From Nocardioides cavernae (GTDB lineage: Bacteria > Actinomycetota > Actinomycetes > Propionibacteriales > Nocardioidaceae): 64,000 nt of DNA. The stretch lies in assembly GCF_013410035.1 (NCBI RefSeq), contig NZ_JACCBW010000002.1, positions 682,001 through 746,000 on the forward strand, read 5' to 3'. A model generated the notes under the pieces. That model searched no databases, was not told the origin of the DNA, and saw nothing but the letters and a program-made list of their open reading frames with translations. Shown here piece after piece: positions 27,142-35,931 of this stretch; position 1 is the stretch's first letter; each line of letters opens with the position of its first letter. A program made the position numbers and the translations under genes.

Positions 27142-28005
27142 TCAGCGGACCTGCTCGACCTCGAACTCGTTGGCGGGGGAGGCGATGGCCTCCTGGGCCG
27201 CGATCAGGCGCAGCTCGCGCTCGCCGGAGTCGAGGGTCTCCTTGAGCACCGCGAAGACCGACGAGGCCGTGCGGGCGAGCGCGTCGGCGGCGGAGCCCGT
27301 CGTCCTGAGGTGGGCGGTGAAGAGGGCGGCGGTGATGTCGCCGGAGCCGTTGGCCTTCATGGGCAGCCGCGGGGTCCGCACCAGCCACGCCTCGTCGCCG
27401 GTGACGGCGAGCATCTCGATGGCGTCCTCGGGCGCGCCCTCCCGGTCCACGGACGTCACGAGCACCGTCGACGGGCCGAGGGCGCGGACCTCCTCGACGG
27501 CCTCCAGGATCGCCTCGAGCGACGACGCACCGCTCAGGGCGTCGCGCTCGGTGATGAAGCCGAGCTCGAACTGGTTGGGCGTCAGGACGTCGGCGACCGG
27601 GATGACGGTGGAGCGGTACTTCGGCGGGATGGCCGGGTTCACGAAGCAGCCGGAGGTGGCGTTGCCCATGACCGGGTCGCACGTGTAGGTCGCGTCCGGG
27701 TTGGCCACCTTGACCTGCGCCACGGCGTCGACGATGACGTCCGCGATCTCCGGCGAGCCCTGGTAGCCCGAGAGGATCGCGTCGCAGGTCGCGAAGGCGC
27801 CCCGCTCACCGATGCCGGTGATGACCGCCGCGACGTCGTCCGCGTCGATGAGCGGCCCGCGCCACGCGCCGTAGCCGGTGTGGTTGGAGAAGTTCACCGT
27901 CAGGACCGGCCACACCTCGTGGCCGAGGCGCTGGAGCGGGAAGACGGCTGCGGAGTTGCCGACGTGGCCGTAGGCGACGTGGGACTGGATGGAGAGGACG
28001 CGCAT
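27142..28005 (-). CDS. pdxY: Pyridoxal kinase PdxY
   Basis: PdxY phosphorylates pyridoxal to PLP in the vitamin B6 salvage pathway. The 287-residue ribokinase-fold protein shows the family N-terminus VLSIQSHVAYGHVGNSAA, the substrate-lid segment TVNFSNHTGYG, CDPVMGN in the centre, TPNQFEL and the ATP/anion-hole motif KANGSGDITAALF, whose aspartate is the catalytic base. The ATG follows a TAGATT box by six bases, a leaderless arrangement. Several PLP enzymes are close by, such as the SPL-like enzyme and the threonine-synthase-family enzyme, but nothing shows co-regulation. Confidence 0.95.
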   Translation of the reverse strand: MRVLSIQSHVAYGHVGNSAAVFPLQRLGHEVWPVLTVNFSNHTGYGAWRGPLIDADDVAAVITGIGERGAFATCDAILSGYQGSPEIADVIVDAVAQVKVANPDATYTCDPVMGNATSGCFVNPAIPPKYRSTVIPVADVLTPNQFELGFITERDALSGASSLEAILEAVEEVRALGPSTVLVTSVDREGAPEDAIEMLAVTGDEAWLVRTPRLPMKANGSGDITAALFTAHLRTTGSAADALARTASSVFAVLKETLDSGERELRLIAAQEAIASPANEFEVEQVR

Positions 28006-28011
28006 CCCCCC

Positions 28012-28017
28012 AATCTA
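28012..28017 (-). promoter_or_regulatory. -10 box of pdxY (leaderless)
   Basis: TAGATT on the minus strand, then six bases (all G) and the ATG at 28005. Confidence 0.55.
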
Positions 28018-28018
28018 T

Positions 28019-28215
28019 CCGGGTCTCGACACGCGCCGTCACGGCCTCGTGCCTCGGCCGTGGGCTCGCTCGACCTCGCCTGGCTGCGGGCCGCCTCGTT
28101 CCTCGGCGACCCGGTCGGTCCCGGGTCTCGGTACGTGCCGTCACGGCCTCGTGCCTCGGCCGTGGGCACACTCGACCTCGCCTGGCTGCGGGCCGCCTCG
28201 TTCCTCGGCGACCCG
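28019..28215. repeat. Two near-identical 95-base direct repeats
   Basis: The copies at 28019-28113 and 28121-28215 differ at only a few positions and repeat with a period of 102 bases. Each begins with a GGTCTCG...CTCGACC core (28022-28075 and 28124-28177) that resembles the element at 51874-51934. They fill the whole gap between pdxY and the dioxygenase gene. I see no gene in them. Confidence 0.85.
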
Positions 28216-28989
28216 TCAGGCGACCTGCAGCGACCTCTTGGAGAGGCCCATCCAGAACCCGTCGATCACCTGGACCCCGGGGTCGTCGGCGGTGGTCGCG
28301 GCGCCGAGCGTCACGAAGAGCGGCGTGTAGTGCTCGACGGTCGGGTGGGCGTACGGCATGCCGGGGGCCTTGGCCCTGTAGTCCGACAGCAGGTCGACGT
28401 CCCCGCGGGTCAGCGCGTCGGCCGCCCAGTGGTCGAAGTCGACCGACCAGCCGGGCGCGGCGGCCTCGATGCGGAACTCCTTGAGGAAGGGAAGGCCGTG
28501 GGTGAGGAACCCGGAGCCGATGACGAGGACGCCCTCGTCGCGGAGGGGACGCAGCCGCTCGCCGAGCTGCATGAGCCGGTGCGGGTCGTCGGTGGGCAGC
28601 GACATCTGCAGGACGGGGATGTCGGCCTCGGGGTACATGATCTTGAGCGGCACCCAGGCGCCGTGGTCGAGACCGCGCGAGACGTGCTGGTGGACCGGCT
28701 CGGTGCTCGGCATCATCGCGGCGATGCGCTGGGCGAGCGCGGAGGAGTCCGGCGTCTCGTAGGTCATCTGGTAGTACTTCGGCGCGAACCCGCCGAAGTC
28801 GTAGACCAGTGGGGCGCGGTTGGCGCTCAGGCTCACCGGCGCGGACTCCCAGTGCGCGGAGACGATCAGGATCGCCTTCGGGCGCGGGAGGTCCTTCGCC
28901 CAGGCGGCGAGCTGCCCAGACCAGATCGGGTCGTCGAGCAGCGGCGGCGCACCGTGGCCGATGTAGAGGGCAGGCATGCGATCGTTCAT
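28216..28989 (-). CDS. DODA-type extradiol ring-cleavage dioxygenase (YgiD-like)
   Basis: A 257-residue class III (LigB-like) dioxygenase, the family of E. coli YgiD and plant 4,5-DOPA dioxygenase. The iron ligands are recognisable: the histidine of YIGHGAPPL near residue 12, the histidine of SAHWES, the HGAWVPL motif and the HPTVEHYTPLFV segment near the C-terminus. It would open a catechol-type ring using oxygen; the natural substrate is unknown. It has an unusually AT-rich promoter with a perfect TATAAT, unlike its neighbours. The last codon abuts the tandem repeat at 28019-28215. Confidence 0.88.
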   Translation of the reverse strand: MNDRMPALYIGHGAPPLLDDPIWSGQLAAWAKDLPRPKAILIVSAHWESAPVSLSANRAPLVYDFGGFAPKYYQMTYETPDSSALAQRIAAMMPSTEPVHQHVSRGLDHGAWVPLKIMYPEADIPVLQMSLPTDDPHRLMQLGERLRPLRDEGVLVIGSGFLTHGLPFLKEFRIEAAAPGWSVDFDHWAADALTRGDVDLLSDYRAKAPGMPYAHPTVEHYTPLFVTLGAATTADDPGVQVIDGFWMGLSKRSLQVA

Positions 28990-29011
28990 GACATCCTCAA
29001 TAGTACAGAAT

Positions 29012-29707
29012 TCAATTATATTCCGGAAGGGCCCAGTCGACCGGACCCGCTCCCTGCTCCTCGAGCAGGCGGTTGACCCGGCTGAAGGGCTTGGACCCGA
29101 AGAACCCGCGGCGCGCGCTCAGCGGCGAGGGGTGGGCCGACTCCACCCACGGGACCGGCCCCAGCAGGGGCTTCAACGACTGGGCGTGGCGGCCCCAGAG
29201 GATCGCCGCGCAGGGACCGCCACGGGCGGCGAGGGCCGTGATGGCGCGATCGGTGATGACCTCCCACCCCTTGCCCTGGTGGCTGTTCGAGTCACCGGGA
29301 CGCACGGTCAGGGACCTGTTGAGCAGCATCACGCCCTGGTCGGCCCACGCGGACAGGTCGCCGTGACGGGGCGGCACGATCCCGAGGTCGTCGCGCAGCT
29401 CGACATAGATGTTCACCAGGCTCGGCGGGAGCGGCCACACGTCCCGCTCCACCGCAAAGCTCAGCCCGATCGGGTGCGAGGGGTTGGGGTAGGGATCCTG
29501 CCCGACCACGAGCACGCGCACATCGGCGAGCGGACGCTCGAAGGCCCGGAAGATCCGCTCTGCGGGGGGCTGGTACCCGCGGCCCGCCGCCTCCTCGTCG
29601 CCGAGGAAGCGCCCCATCGCCGCGATCCGGTCGTCGACCGGGGCGAGCGCCTCCGCCCAGTCCGGGGCGACCCGTCCCTCCTCGACGAGCCCCGCGAGCG
29701 AGCTCAT
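29012..29707 (-). CDS. ung: Uracil-DNA glycosylase, family 1
   Basis: Ung removes uracil from DNA at the start of base-excision repair. The 231-residue protein has the water-activating motif [14 protein letters not shown] (catalytic aspartate), the [14 protein letters not shown] segment, the LLNRSLTV strand, the ILWGRHAQ region and the minor-groove intercalation loop [13 protein letters not shown] with its histidine. The length is standard. The ATG overlaps the stop of the upstream SPL-like gene by four bases. It is the last gene of a four-gene run on the minus strand (33759 to 29012), whose members all overlap. Confidence 0.96.
   Translation of the reverse strand: MSSLAGLVEEGRVAPDWAEALAPVDDRIAAMGRFLGDEEAAGRGYQPPAERIFRAFERPLADVRVLVVGQDPYPNPSHPIGLSFAVERDVWPLPPSLVNIYVELRDDLGIVPPRHGDLSAWADQGVMLLNRSLTVRPGDSNSHQGKGWEVITDRAITALAARGGPCAAILWGRHAQSLKPLLGPVPWVESAHPSPLSARRGFFGSKPFSRVNRLLEEQGAGPVDWALPEYN
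29015..29020 (-). promoter_or_regulatory. Consensus -10 box of the dioxygenase gene in an AT-rich patch
   Basis: TATAAT on the minus strand lies within the last codons and stop of ung. A leader of about 20 bases with GAGGAT leads to the ATG at 28989. The patch 28990-29022 is strikingly AT-rich and holds GAATTC and AATTGAATT palindromes that could be a repressor site. No clear -35 box is seen. Confidence 0.55.
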
Positions 29708-31140
29708 GGGCGGCCCCCTCGCACGGGTCGCTGCAGCCGGTCCAGGAAGGCGACGAGCAGCGCCTCGCGCATGGCGGGCGAGGCGACGTCGAGCATCGCG
29801 TTGACCTCCGCCATCCGGGTCGGCAGCTCGAGGTCACCGTCCGCGCCGGCACCGACCAGGCCGGACGCCGCGAGCAGGCCGTCGAAGTCGTCGTCACCGA
29901 GCGCCGCCGGGTCGAGTGCCTCGATGAACGCCACCACGCCGGGGTCGACCGCGACGGGTCCGGCCGCCTGGGCTGCCGCGACCGACTCCGACAGCGCGTC
30001 CCTGAGCTCGGCGACGTGCGGGAGGGTGCCCGCGCTGACGGACAGGTGGATGCTCGGCCCGCCCCCGGCGTACGACAGCTGCGGCTGGACGTACCACCCG
30101 CGCGAGACGAGCTCGTCGGTCAGCGTGAACGGGTCGCACGACCCGTCGGTGGCCAGCGTGACGAGGGTGGAGTCCGGCTGGACGACGAGGTGCAGGGCGG
30201 GCTCGCGCTCGACGGCTGCGACGATCGCGTCGACGGCGTCGAAGGCGCGCCCGGCGAGGTCGAGGTAGCCCGCGTCCCCGACGTGCTCCACCACGGCCCA
30301 CGTGCCGGCCACGGGTCCGCCCGACCGCGTCGACTGGGTGGTCGCGTTGAGCATCGTGTAGCCCGGCCAGGCCGCCGAGGCGAAGTACTGCGGCTTGCGC
30401 AGCGACGCGTCGCGGTGCAGCAGCAGCGAGGTGCCCTTCGGGGCGTAGGCGTACTTGTGGGTGTCGACCGAGATCGAGGTGACGCCCTCGACGGCGAACG
30501 TCCACGGCGGCACCGCGCGGCCCAGCCGGGAGGCGTAGGGCAGCACCCACCCGCCGATGCAGGCGTCGACGTGGCAGCGCACCCCGCGGGCCGCTGCCGC
30601 CGCGGCGATCTCAGTCACCGGGTCGACCACGCCGTGGGCGTACGACGGCGCGCTGGCCACGACCAGCACCGTGTCGTCGTCGACGGCCTGCGCCATCGCC
30701 GCGGCGTCGGCCCGGAAGTCCGGCCCGACGGGCACGAGCACGGCCCCGACGCCGAAGTAGTGGGCGGCCTTGTGGAACGCCGCGTGGGCGGTGGCCGGCA
30801 GCACCATCCGCGGCCGGACGACGTCGGGACGGCTGTCGCGCGCGCCCTGCACGGCCAGGAGGATCGACTCGGTGCCGCCGGAGGTCACCGTGCCGACCGC
30901 CGAGTCCGGTGCGTCGAGGAGCGCGCACGCGAAGCCCACCAGCTCGTTCTCCATCTGCAGCAGCGAGGGGAAGGCGGTCGGGTCGAGCGCGTTGGACGCG
31001 GCGTAGGCGGCCACCGCCTCGCGCGCGACCCGGTCGACCTCGGGGTCACCGCAGTCGTAGACGTAGGCCAGCGTGCGGCCGCCGTGGACCGGCAGGTCGG
31101 CGCCCTGCAACGCCTTCAGCCGCTCGAGGGGATCAGTCAT
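29704..31140 (-). CDS. Sphingosine-1-phosphate-lyase-like PLP-dependent enzyme
   Basis: A 478-residue fold-type I PLP enzyme of the group II decarboxylase superfamily. It is closest by eye to sphingosine-1-phosphate lyases: [20 protein letters not shown] near residue 85, [15 protein letters not shown], and the Schiff-base lysine in [18 protein letters not shown]. The last 70 residues (from about [13 protein letters not shown]) are a helical extension. It has no N-terminal membrane helix, unlike the eukaryotic lyases, so it is soluble. It may cleave a phosphorylated long-chain base or decarboxylate an amino acid. It overlaps the MFS gene by eight bases and ung by four. Confidence 0.82.
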   Translation of the reverse strand: MTDPLERLKALQGADLPVHGGRTLAYVYDCGDPEVDRVAREAVAAYAASNALDPTAFPSLLQMENELVGFACALLDAPDSAVGTVTSGGTESILLAVQGARDSRPDVVRPRMVLPATAHAAFHKAAHYFGVGAVLVPVGPDFRADAAAMAQAVDDDTVLVVASAPSYAHGVVDPVTEIAAAAAARGVRCHVDACIGGWVLPYASRLGRAVPPWTFAVEGVTSISVDTHKYAYAPKGTSLLLHRDASLRKPQYFASAAWPGYTMLNATTQSTRSGGPVAGTWAVVEHVGDAGYLDLAGRAFDAVDAIVAAVEREPALHLVVQPDSTLVTLATDGSCDPFTLTDELVSRGWYVQPQLSYAGGGPSIHLSVSAGTLPHVAELRDALSESVAAAQAAGPVAVDPGVVAFIEALDPAALGDDDFDGLLAASGLVGAGADGDLELPTRMAEVNAMLDVASPAMREALLVAFLDRLQRPVRGGRP

Positions 31141-32494
31141 GGGAGCCTCCCTGGGCAGTGGCCACCTCGGTGGCGTCGAGCGCGTAGCGGCGCAGCCACC
31201 ACAGGCTGGCCAGGACCAGCAGCGCGGGGACCACGGAGAAGCCGAGCACGATGGCGAGCTGAGCCGACTCCGGCTGCTCGATGTCGCGGCCCTGGCTCGA
31301 CACGTAGCCCCCGAGTGCCAGCCCTACGGCGTACACCGCGGGCCCGAGCGCGAGGCCGAGGGTCTCGCCGGCCGTCCAGACGCCGGTGTAGACGCCGGCG
31401 CGGTTCTCGCCGGTGCGGGCCGAGTCGACGGCGGCCGCGTCGGGCAGCATCGCCATCGGGAACACCTGGCACCCGGCGTAGCCCACGCCGACCAGCGCCG
31501 TGCCGATCATCGTCCACACGTCGTTCAGCCCGAGCGCGAGGAGCGTCAGGAGGGCGCCGGCGGCGAGCACGAGCGACGACACGACGTAGCCCTGCTTCTT
31601 GCCGACCCGCTCGCCGACGCGCGCCCACACCGGGGTGAGCACCAGCGCCGGTCCGACGAAGCAGACGAACAGGATCGTCGCCGCACCCGGGCGCAGCAGC
31701 ACGTCGCCGGCGAGGTAGTCGACCCCGGCGAGCATGCAGCCCGTGGCCAGCGCCTGCAGCACGAAGGTGGTCAGGAGCAGCCGGAAGTCGCGGGCCCGGC
31801 CCACGATCCTCAGCTGCTCGCGCAACGAGCCCGCGCCCGCGCCGATCGCGCCGATCGGTGCCGAGCGGGTGCCCCACCACGCACTCACCACGCCGACGAC
31901 GATGAGCACGGCCATCACGACGCCCATCACGCGATAGCCGTCGCGGCCGCCGACGCCGTCGCGGATGAGCGGCGCGGTCGCGCCCGCGAGCATGATCGTG
32001 AGCGCGAGGATCGCGACCCGCCACGTCATCAGCCGGGTGCGCTCGTCGTAGGAGGAGGTGATCTCGGCCGGCATCGCGACGTAGGGGACCTGGAAGAAGG
32101 CGTACGCCGACGCCGCCAGCACGAAGAAGACCAGGACCCACGTCGCCTCGAGCGCCGCGCTGCCGAGGTCGGGTGCGGCGAAGATGAGGGCGAACGCGCC
32201 CGCCAGCATCAGCCCCGCCCGGATCAGCCAGGGCCGTCGTGGGCCGGCGGGGTCGATCGTCCGGTCGCTGACCCGTCCGGCGACGGGGTTGAGCAGCACG
32301 TCCCAGGCCTTCGGCACGAACACGATGACGCCGGCCCAGATCGCCGCGATCCCGAGCTCGTCGGTCAGGTAGGGCAGCAGCATCAGCCCGGGGACGGTGC
32401 CGAACGCGCCGGTCGCCACGGAGCCGCTGCCGTAGCCGATGCGTACGCCCCGGGTGAGCGTGGCCGGCTCGCCCGTCGGGACGGCGGTGCTCAC
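31133..32494 (-). CDS. MFS/GPH-type cation-coupled transporter
   Basis: A 453-residue permease with about twelve membrane helices. The N-terminal half shows AWDVLLNPVAGRVSDRT, the loop 2-3 signature of the glycoside-pentoside-hexuronide:cation symporter group, with the following RRPWL motif, and the second half has the matching ARVGERVGKKQGYVV loop. Sugars, glycosides or sulfonated compounds are transported by relatives. The GTG start overlaps the hydrolase stop by four bases, and its end overlaps the SPL-like gene by eight, so its substrate may be linked to that enzyme (inference). Confidence 0.85.
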   Translation of the reverse strand: MSTAVPTGEPATLTRGVRIGYGSGSVATGAFGTVPGLMLLPYLTDELGIAAIWAGVIVFVPKAWDVLLNPVAGRVSDRTIDPAGPRRPWLIRAGLMLAGAFALIFAAPDLGSAALEATWVLVFFVLAASAYAFFQVPYVAMPAEITSSYDERTRLMTWRVAILALTIMLAGATAPLIRDGVGGRDGYRVMGVVMAVLIVVGVVSAWWGTRSAPIGAIGAGAGSLREQLRIVGRARDFRLLLTTFVLQALATGCMLAGVDYLAGDVLLRPGAATILFVCFVGPALVLTPVWARVGERVGKKQGYVVSSLVLAAGALLTLLALGLNDVWTMIGTALVGVGYAGCQVFPMAMLPDAAAVDSARTGENRAGVYTGVWTAGETLGLALGPAVYAVGLALGGYVSSQGRDIEQPESAQLAIVLGFSVVPALLVLASLWWLRRYALDATEVATAQGGSHD

Positions 32495-33759
32495 CGTCGG
32501 CCCAGGGAGCGCGACCCGGCGGAGCCGTAGCGGCGCGACGGGTTGGAGCCGATGGTGCTGGCCGACGCCTTCTTCGCCGCGGCCTTCTTCGCGGGCGCCT
32601 TCCTCGTCGCTGCCTTCGTGGCCGGCGCCTTCTTGGCGGGCGCCTTCTTCGCAGCGGTCTTCCTGACCGGCGCCTCGGTCGTCGCCGGCGCCCGGCCCGA
32701 CCACTGGTCGACCCACTCGTCGAGGGTGGTCCACGTCGTCCCGCGTGCCGCCCGCCCGGTCAGCATGCCGAGGTGCCCGCCGGGCACGACCTCGAACTGG
32801 ACCTGCTCGGACCCGGTCAGCAGCGGCACCACCGCGCGTACGGCCGGCAGCGGTGCGATGCCGTCGGTGTTGCCCGCGAAGACCAGCACCGGCACCTCGA
32901 TGGCGGCGAGGTCGATCGTCCGGTCGCCGACGTCCATGCGCCCCTCGGCGAGCGCGTTGCCCTTGACGAAGCGGTGGTAGAGCTGGCCGAACGTGCGACC
33001 GGGGTAGGCGATCATGTTCGCGCGGAAGCGGTCGACCGCCTCGAGCTGCGCGAGGTAGTCGGTGTCGTCGAGGTGGGTGAGCACCGCCAGCGGCTTGGTG
33101 ACCACCTTCTGCGCCGACGCCGCCGTGAAGGCCCAGTTGACCAGCGGCGTCGGGACGCCGCCGAGGGCTCGGTAGATCCGCGTGACCGCGCCCCTGCCCT
33201 GCGTCAGGTTGAGCAGCGGCCTGACCGGCGCGACCAGCGGCACCTTGCGGACGTCGACCGGCGAGCCGACGACCGTCAGCGACGCGAGGGGCAGGTCATG
33301 GCGGTCGGCCGCGACCAGCAGGGCGAAGATCCCGCCGAGGCTCCAGCCGACGAGGTGCACCGGCCGCCCGCCGGCGTGCTCGGAGACCGTCCGGACCGCC
33401 TCGGGGATGACCTCGTCGACCCAGTGCTCCACACCGAGCGAACGGTTCTTGAACGACACCTGCCCGTACTCCACCAGGTAGGTCGGGCGTCCCCCCTGCA
33501 CGAGGTGCTCCACGAGGGAGCAGCCGCGCCTCAGGTCGAAGCACAGTGCGGGCGCCGCGAGGGGGGTCACCAGCAGCACCGGGTCGCCCGTCTCCTCGAC
33601 GTCCTTCACGGGCCGGTAGTGGTAGACCTCGCGCAGCTCGCCGTCGTCGATCAGCGTCCGCGGCATCGGCCGCAGGTCGGCCAGGCCGCCGTAGAGCACG
33701 CTGTGCGCCACGTTCCCGGCGGCGGCGACCACCTGTTCGGGGGTGGGGATGAGGTCCAT
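32491..33759 (-). CDS. PHA-synthase-like alpha/beta hydrolase with histone H1-like tail
   Basis: A 422-residue protein. Residues 1-345 form an alpha/beta hydrolase related to the PhaC/poly(3-hydroxyalkanoate) synthase group: VYHYRP, PVLLVTPLAAPALCFDLRRG, EYGQVSFKNRSLGVEHWV, VPVLVFAGNTDGIAP (catalytic acid) and VPGGHLGML (histidine). The nucleophile elbow reads GWSLGG, with serine in place of the cysteine of true PHA synthases. From about residue 360 the chain is an Ala/Lys/Pro repeat (KKAPAKKAPATKAATRKAP...) like histone H1 or HupB tails, which usually bind DNA or polyphosphate. It is the first gene of the overlapping minus-strand operon; a TAGATT box lies seven bases before the ATG. Confidence 0.82.
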   Translation of the reverse strand: MDLIPTPEQVVAAAGNVAHSVLYGGLADLRPMPRTLIDDGELREVYHYRPVKDVEETGDPVLLVTPLAAPALCFDLRRGCSLVEHLVQGGRPTYLVEYGQVSFKNRSLGVEHWVDEVIPEAVRTVSEHAGGRPVHLVGWSLGGIFALLVAADRHDLPLASLTVVGSPVDVRKVPLVAPVRPLLNLTQGRGAVTRIYRALGGVPTPLVNWAFTAASAQKVVTKPLAVLTHLDDTDYLAQLEAVDRFRANMIAYPGRTFGQLYHRFVKGNALAEGRMDVGDRTIDLAAIEVPVLVFAGNTDGIAPLPAVRAVVPLLTGSEQVQFEVVPGGHLGMLTGRAARGTTWTTLDEWVDQWSGRAPATTEAPVRKTAAKKAPAKKAPATKAATRKAPAKKAAAKKASASTIGSNPSRRYGSAGSRSLGRR

Positions 33760-33766
33760 GGAAAGA

Positions 33767-33772
33767 AATCTA
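33767..33772 (-). promoter_or_regulatory. -10 box of the hydrolase-MFS-lyase-ung operon
   Basis: TAGATT on the minus strand, seven bases before the ATG at 33759; a nearly leaderless transcript is expected. Confidence 0.5.
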
Positions 33773-33857
33773 CGGGCAGGTGCATCCGATCCGCCGCCCC
33801 AGCCGGAGAAGGGGGAGACAGGGCGCCACCGGGCGCCCCCAACGGAAGGACTGCATC

Positions 33858-34496
33858 ATGAAGCGTCGCGTTCCCGCGATCCTGGCCGCCTCCGCCCTCG
33901 CCCTCGGCGCGGTGCAGGCGACCGCCCCCGCCGCCAGCGCGAAGGCCGCCGGTGACGACAGCCTCGCCGCGCTGCTGACCTCCGACGGCAACCAGTTCGA
34001 CAAGAACAAGAACGACTTCGACATCCTCACCGAGGCCGCCCTCGCCGTGATCGACGCCAAGCCGGACTCCCCGGTCGCGCTCGTCGCCGACGGCTCGCAG
34101 CGCCTCACGGTCTTCGCGCCCACCGACGAGGCGTTCCGCCAGCTGGCCAAGGACCTCACGGGCAAGACGATCAAGAGCGAGAAGAAGATCCTCGAGGCGC
34201 TCGTCGAGCTCGCCGGTGTCGACACCATCGAGACCGTGCTGCTCTACCACGTGGTCCCGGGCAAGACGCTGACGAGCAACAAGGTGCTCAAGGCCAACGG
34301 CGCCAAGCTCAAGACCGCCCAGGGCGGCACCGTCAAGGTCTCGATCAAGAAGAAGCCGATGCTGAGCATCACGCTCAAGGACGCCGACAAGAACGACCAG
34401 GACCCGAAGGTGGTCCTCAAGGCCCTCGACCTCAACAAGGGCAACAAGCAGGTCGCCCACGGCATCGACCGGGTCCTGCGCCCGATCGACCTCTGA
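33858..34496 (+). CDS. Secreted fasciclin (FAS1) domain protein
   Basis: A 212-residue exported protein with a signal peptide (KRRVPAILAASALALGAVQATAPAASA) and one FAS1 domain. The H1 motif reads RLTVFAPTDEAFRQL and the H2 region YHVVPGKTLTS, followed by VAHGIDRVLRP, the classic FAS1 ending. Such proteins mediate adhesion in eukaryotes and are immunogenic surface proteins (MPT70/83) in mycobacteria. The next two genes are an ECF sigma factor and its anti-sigma. In M. tuberculosis SigK/RskA control MPT70/MPT83, so the order here suggests the same regulatory logic (inference). The ATG at 33858 has a GGAAGGA site seven bases upstream. Confidence 0.92.
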   Translation: MKRRVPAILAASALALGAVQATAPAASAKAAGDDSLAALLTSDGNQFDKNKNDFDILTEAALAVIDAKPDSPVALVADGSQRLTVFAPTDEAFRQLAKDLTGKTIKSEKKILEALVELAGVDTIETVLLYHVVPGKTLTSNKVLKANGAKLKTAQGGTVKVSIKKKPMLSITLKDADKNDQDPKVVLKALDLNKGNKQVAHGIDRVLRPIDL

Positions 34497-34537
34497 GTCG
34501 CGGCCACCACCTGACGCGGGCACGGGCGGGGAGCGCG

Positions 34538-35173
34538 ATGACCATCATCCCGTTCCCCGCCCGTTCGCCTCGCCGGTACGGTGACCTCGTGGTCACCCAG
34601 CCGATGGCGCTCGAGGACGAGGCGGACGACGTCCGCTCACTGGCCGAGCGCCTGGTCGCGGGGGAGGAGGCAGCCCTCGAGGCGGTGTACGACCGGTGGT
34701 CCCCGCTGGTCCACACCTACGCCCTCCGGGCCCTGGCCGACCCGCACGACGCGGAGGACGTCACGCAGCAGGTGTTCGTCGCCGCGTGGCGCAGCCGCCA
34801 CACGCTCACCCCGAGCCCCAGCGCCCTGCCCGCCTGGCTGATCGGGATCGCCCGGCACAAGGTCGCCGACGTCCGCGCCGCCCGCGCGCGCGACGCCGAC
34901 CGGCTCGCCGCGGTCGTGTCCCTGCCGGGCGCGCACGAGCTCCACCAATCCGCGGACGAGGACGTCGCCGAACAGCTCGTCGTACGGCAGGCCGTCGACG
35001 AGATGCCCGACCCCCGCCGCACGATCCTGTTCCTCGCCTTCTGGGAGGAGCACAGCCACGCCGAGATCGCCGAGCGGGTGGGACTTCCGCTCGGCACCGT
35101 CAAGAGCCACCTGCGCCGTGGCCTGATCACGCTCCACCGACAGCTCGAGGGGGTGCGCCATGAGTCACGCTGA
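34538..35173 (+). CDS. ECF-type RNA polymerase sigma factor (SigK-like context)
   Basis: A 211-residue sigma-70 family factor with only regions 2 and 4. Region 2 covers about residues 30-100 (ALEAVYDRWSPLVHTYALRAL, DAEDVTQQVFVAAWRSR) and region 4 about 145-205 (PRRTILFLAFWEEHSHAEIA, GLPLGTVKSHLRRGLITLHRQL). It overlaps the downstream anti-sigma factor gene by 14 bases. A GGGGAG site is placed seven to twelve bases before the ATG; a GTG 51 bases downstream is an alternative start. The neighbouring fasciclin gene and the RskA-like partner suggest a SigK-type regulon, though identity with SigK is not proved. Confidence 0.9.
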   Translation: MTIIPFPARSPRRYGDLVVTQPMALEDEADDVRSLAERLVAGEEAALEAVYDRWSPLVHTYALRALADPHDAEDVTQQVFVAAWRSRHTLTPSPSALPAWLIGIARHKVADVRAARARDADRLAAVVSLPGAHELHQSADEDVAEQLVVRQAVDEMPDPRRTILFLAFWEEHSHAEIAERVGLPLGTVKSHLRRGLITLHRQLEGVRHESR

Positions 35174-35882
35174 GCCCGACCAGCTCGCGGGCCTCGCGCT
35201 CGACCCCGACGACGCCTCCGAGGCGGTGCGCGAGCACGCCCAGACCTGCCCCGAGTGCGCGGCCCTGGTGGCCGCCTTCACCGGCACCCGCCGACGCGCC
35301 GGTGCCGACGCCCTCGTCGCCCCGCCCGCGCACGTGCGCGACCGGGTCCTGGCGGACGTACGCGCCCCGGCGCCGCCCACCGCCCCACCCCCGGTCGTCG
35401 TGCGGGAGCGTCGCGGCGTCCCGGCGTGGCTGGCCGCCGTCGCCGCCGCGCTCGCCCTCGTCGCCGGCATCGGCCTCGGCCGGATCGGCACCGGCGAGAC
35501 CCCGGCGCCCGAGGCGAGCGACCCGACCCCGGTCGAGACCGACGACGGCGGTGAGGTGGTCGCCGCCACCGCGCTCACCGCGCTCGACAGCGACGCCGAG
35601 CGGGGCGAGGCCAGCGTCACCGACCGCGACGACGTGATCACCCTGCGGGTGCGCGCCCGCGACCTCGGCGACGAGGACGGCTTCCACGAGGTGTGGCTGA
35701 TCAACGTCGACGGCAAGCGCATGGTGGGCGTCGGCATCCTCGCCGACGGCGACGACGGTGAGTTCAAGGTGCCGCGCCACCTCATCGACGACGGCTACCG
35801 CATCGTCGACATCTCCGTGGAGCCCGACGACGGCGACCCCACCCACTCCGGGGTGAGCCTCGCCCGCGGCGAGCTCGCCTGA
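35160..35882 (+). CDS. Membrane-bound anti-sigma factor, RskA-like
   Basis: A 240-residue single-pass membrane protein. The cytosolic N-terminus has a zinc-finger anti-sigma motif with REHAQTCPECAAL (H-X3-C-X2-C) near residue 26. A hydrophobic helix lies at about 88-108, and the outer domain (about 130-240, ITLRVRARDLGDEDGFHEVWLINVDG) is the C-terminal domain found in anti-sigma-K factors. It should hold the upstream sigma factor at the membrane until cut by regulated proteolysis. The 14-base overlap with the sigma gene supports tight stoichiometry. Confidence 0.9.
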   Translation: MSHAEPDQLAGLALDPDDASEAVREHAQTCPECAALVAAFTGTRRRAGADALVAPPAHVRDRVLADVRAPAPPTAPPPVVVRERRGVPAWLAAVAAALALVAGIGLGRIGTGETPAPEASDPTPVETDDGGEVVAATALTALDSDAERGEASVTDRDDVITLRVRARDLGDEDGFHEVWLINVDGKRMVGVGILADGDDGEFKVPRHLIDDGYRIVDISVEPDDGDPTHSGVSLARGELA

Positions 35883-35931
35883 CCGCCACCAGGTCCTCGA
35901 CATCACGGTCCACGAGGGCTAGGAACGGACC

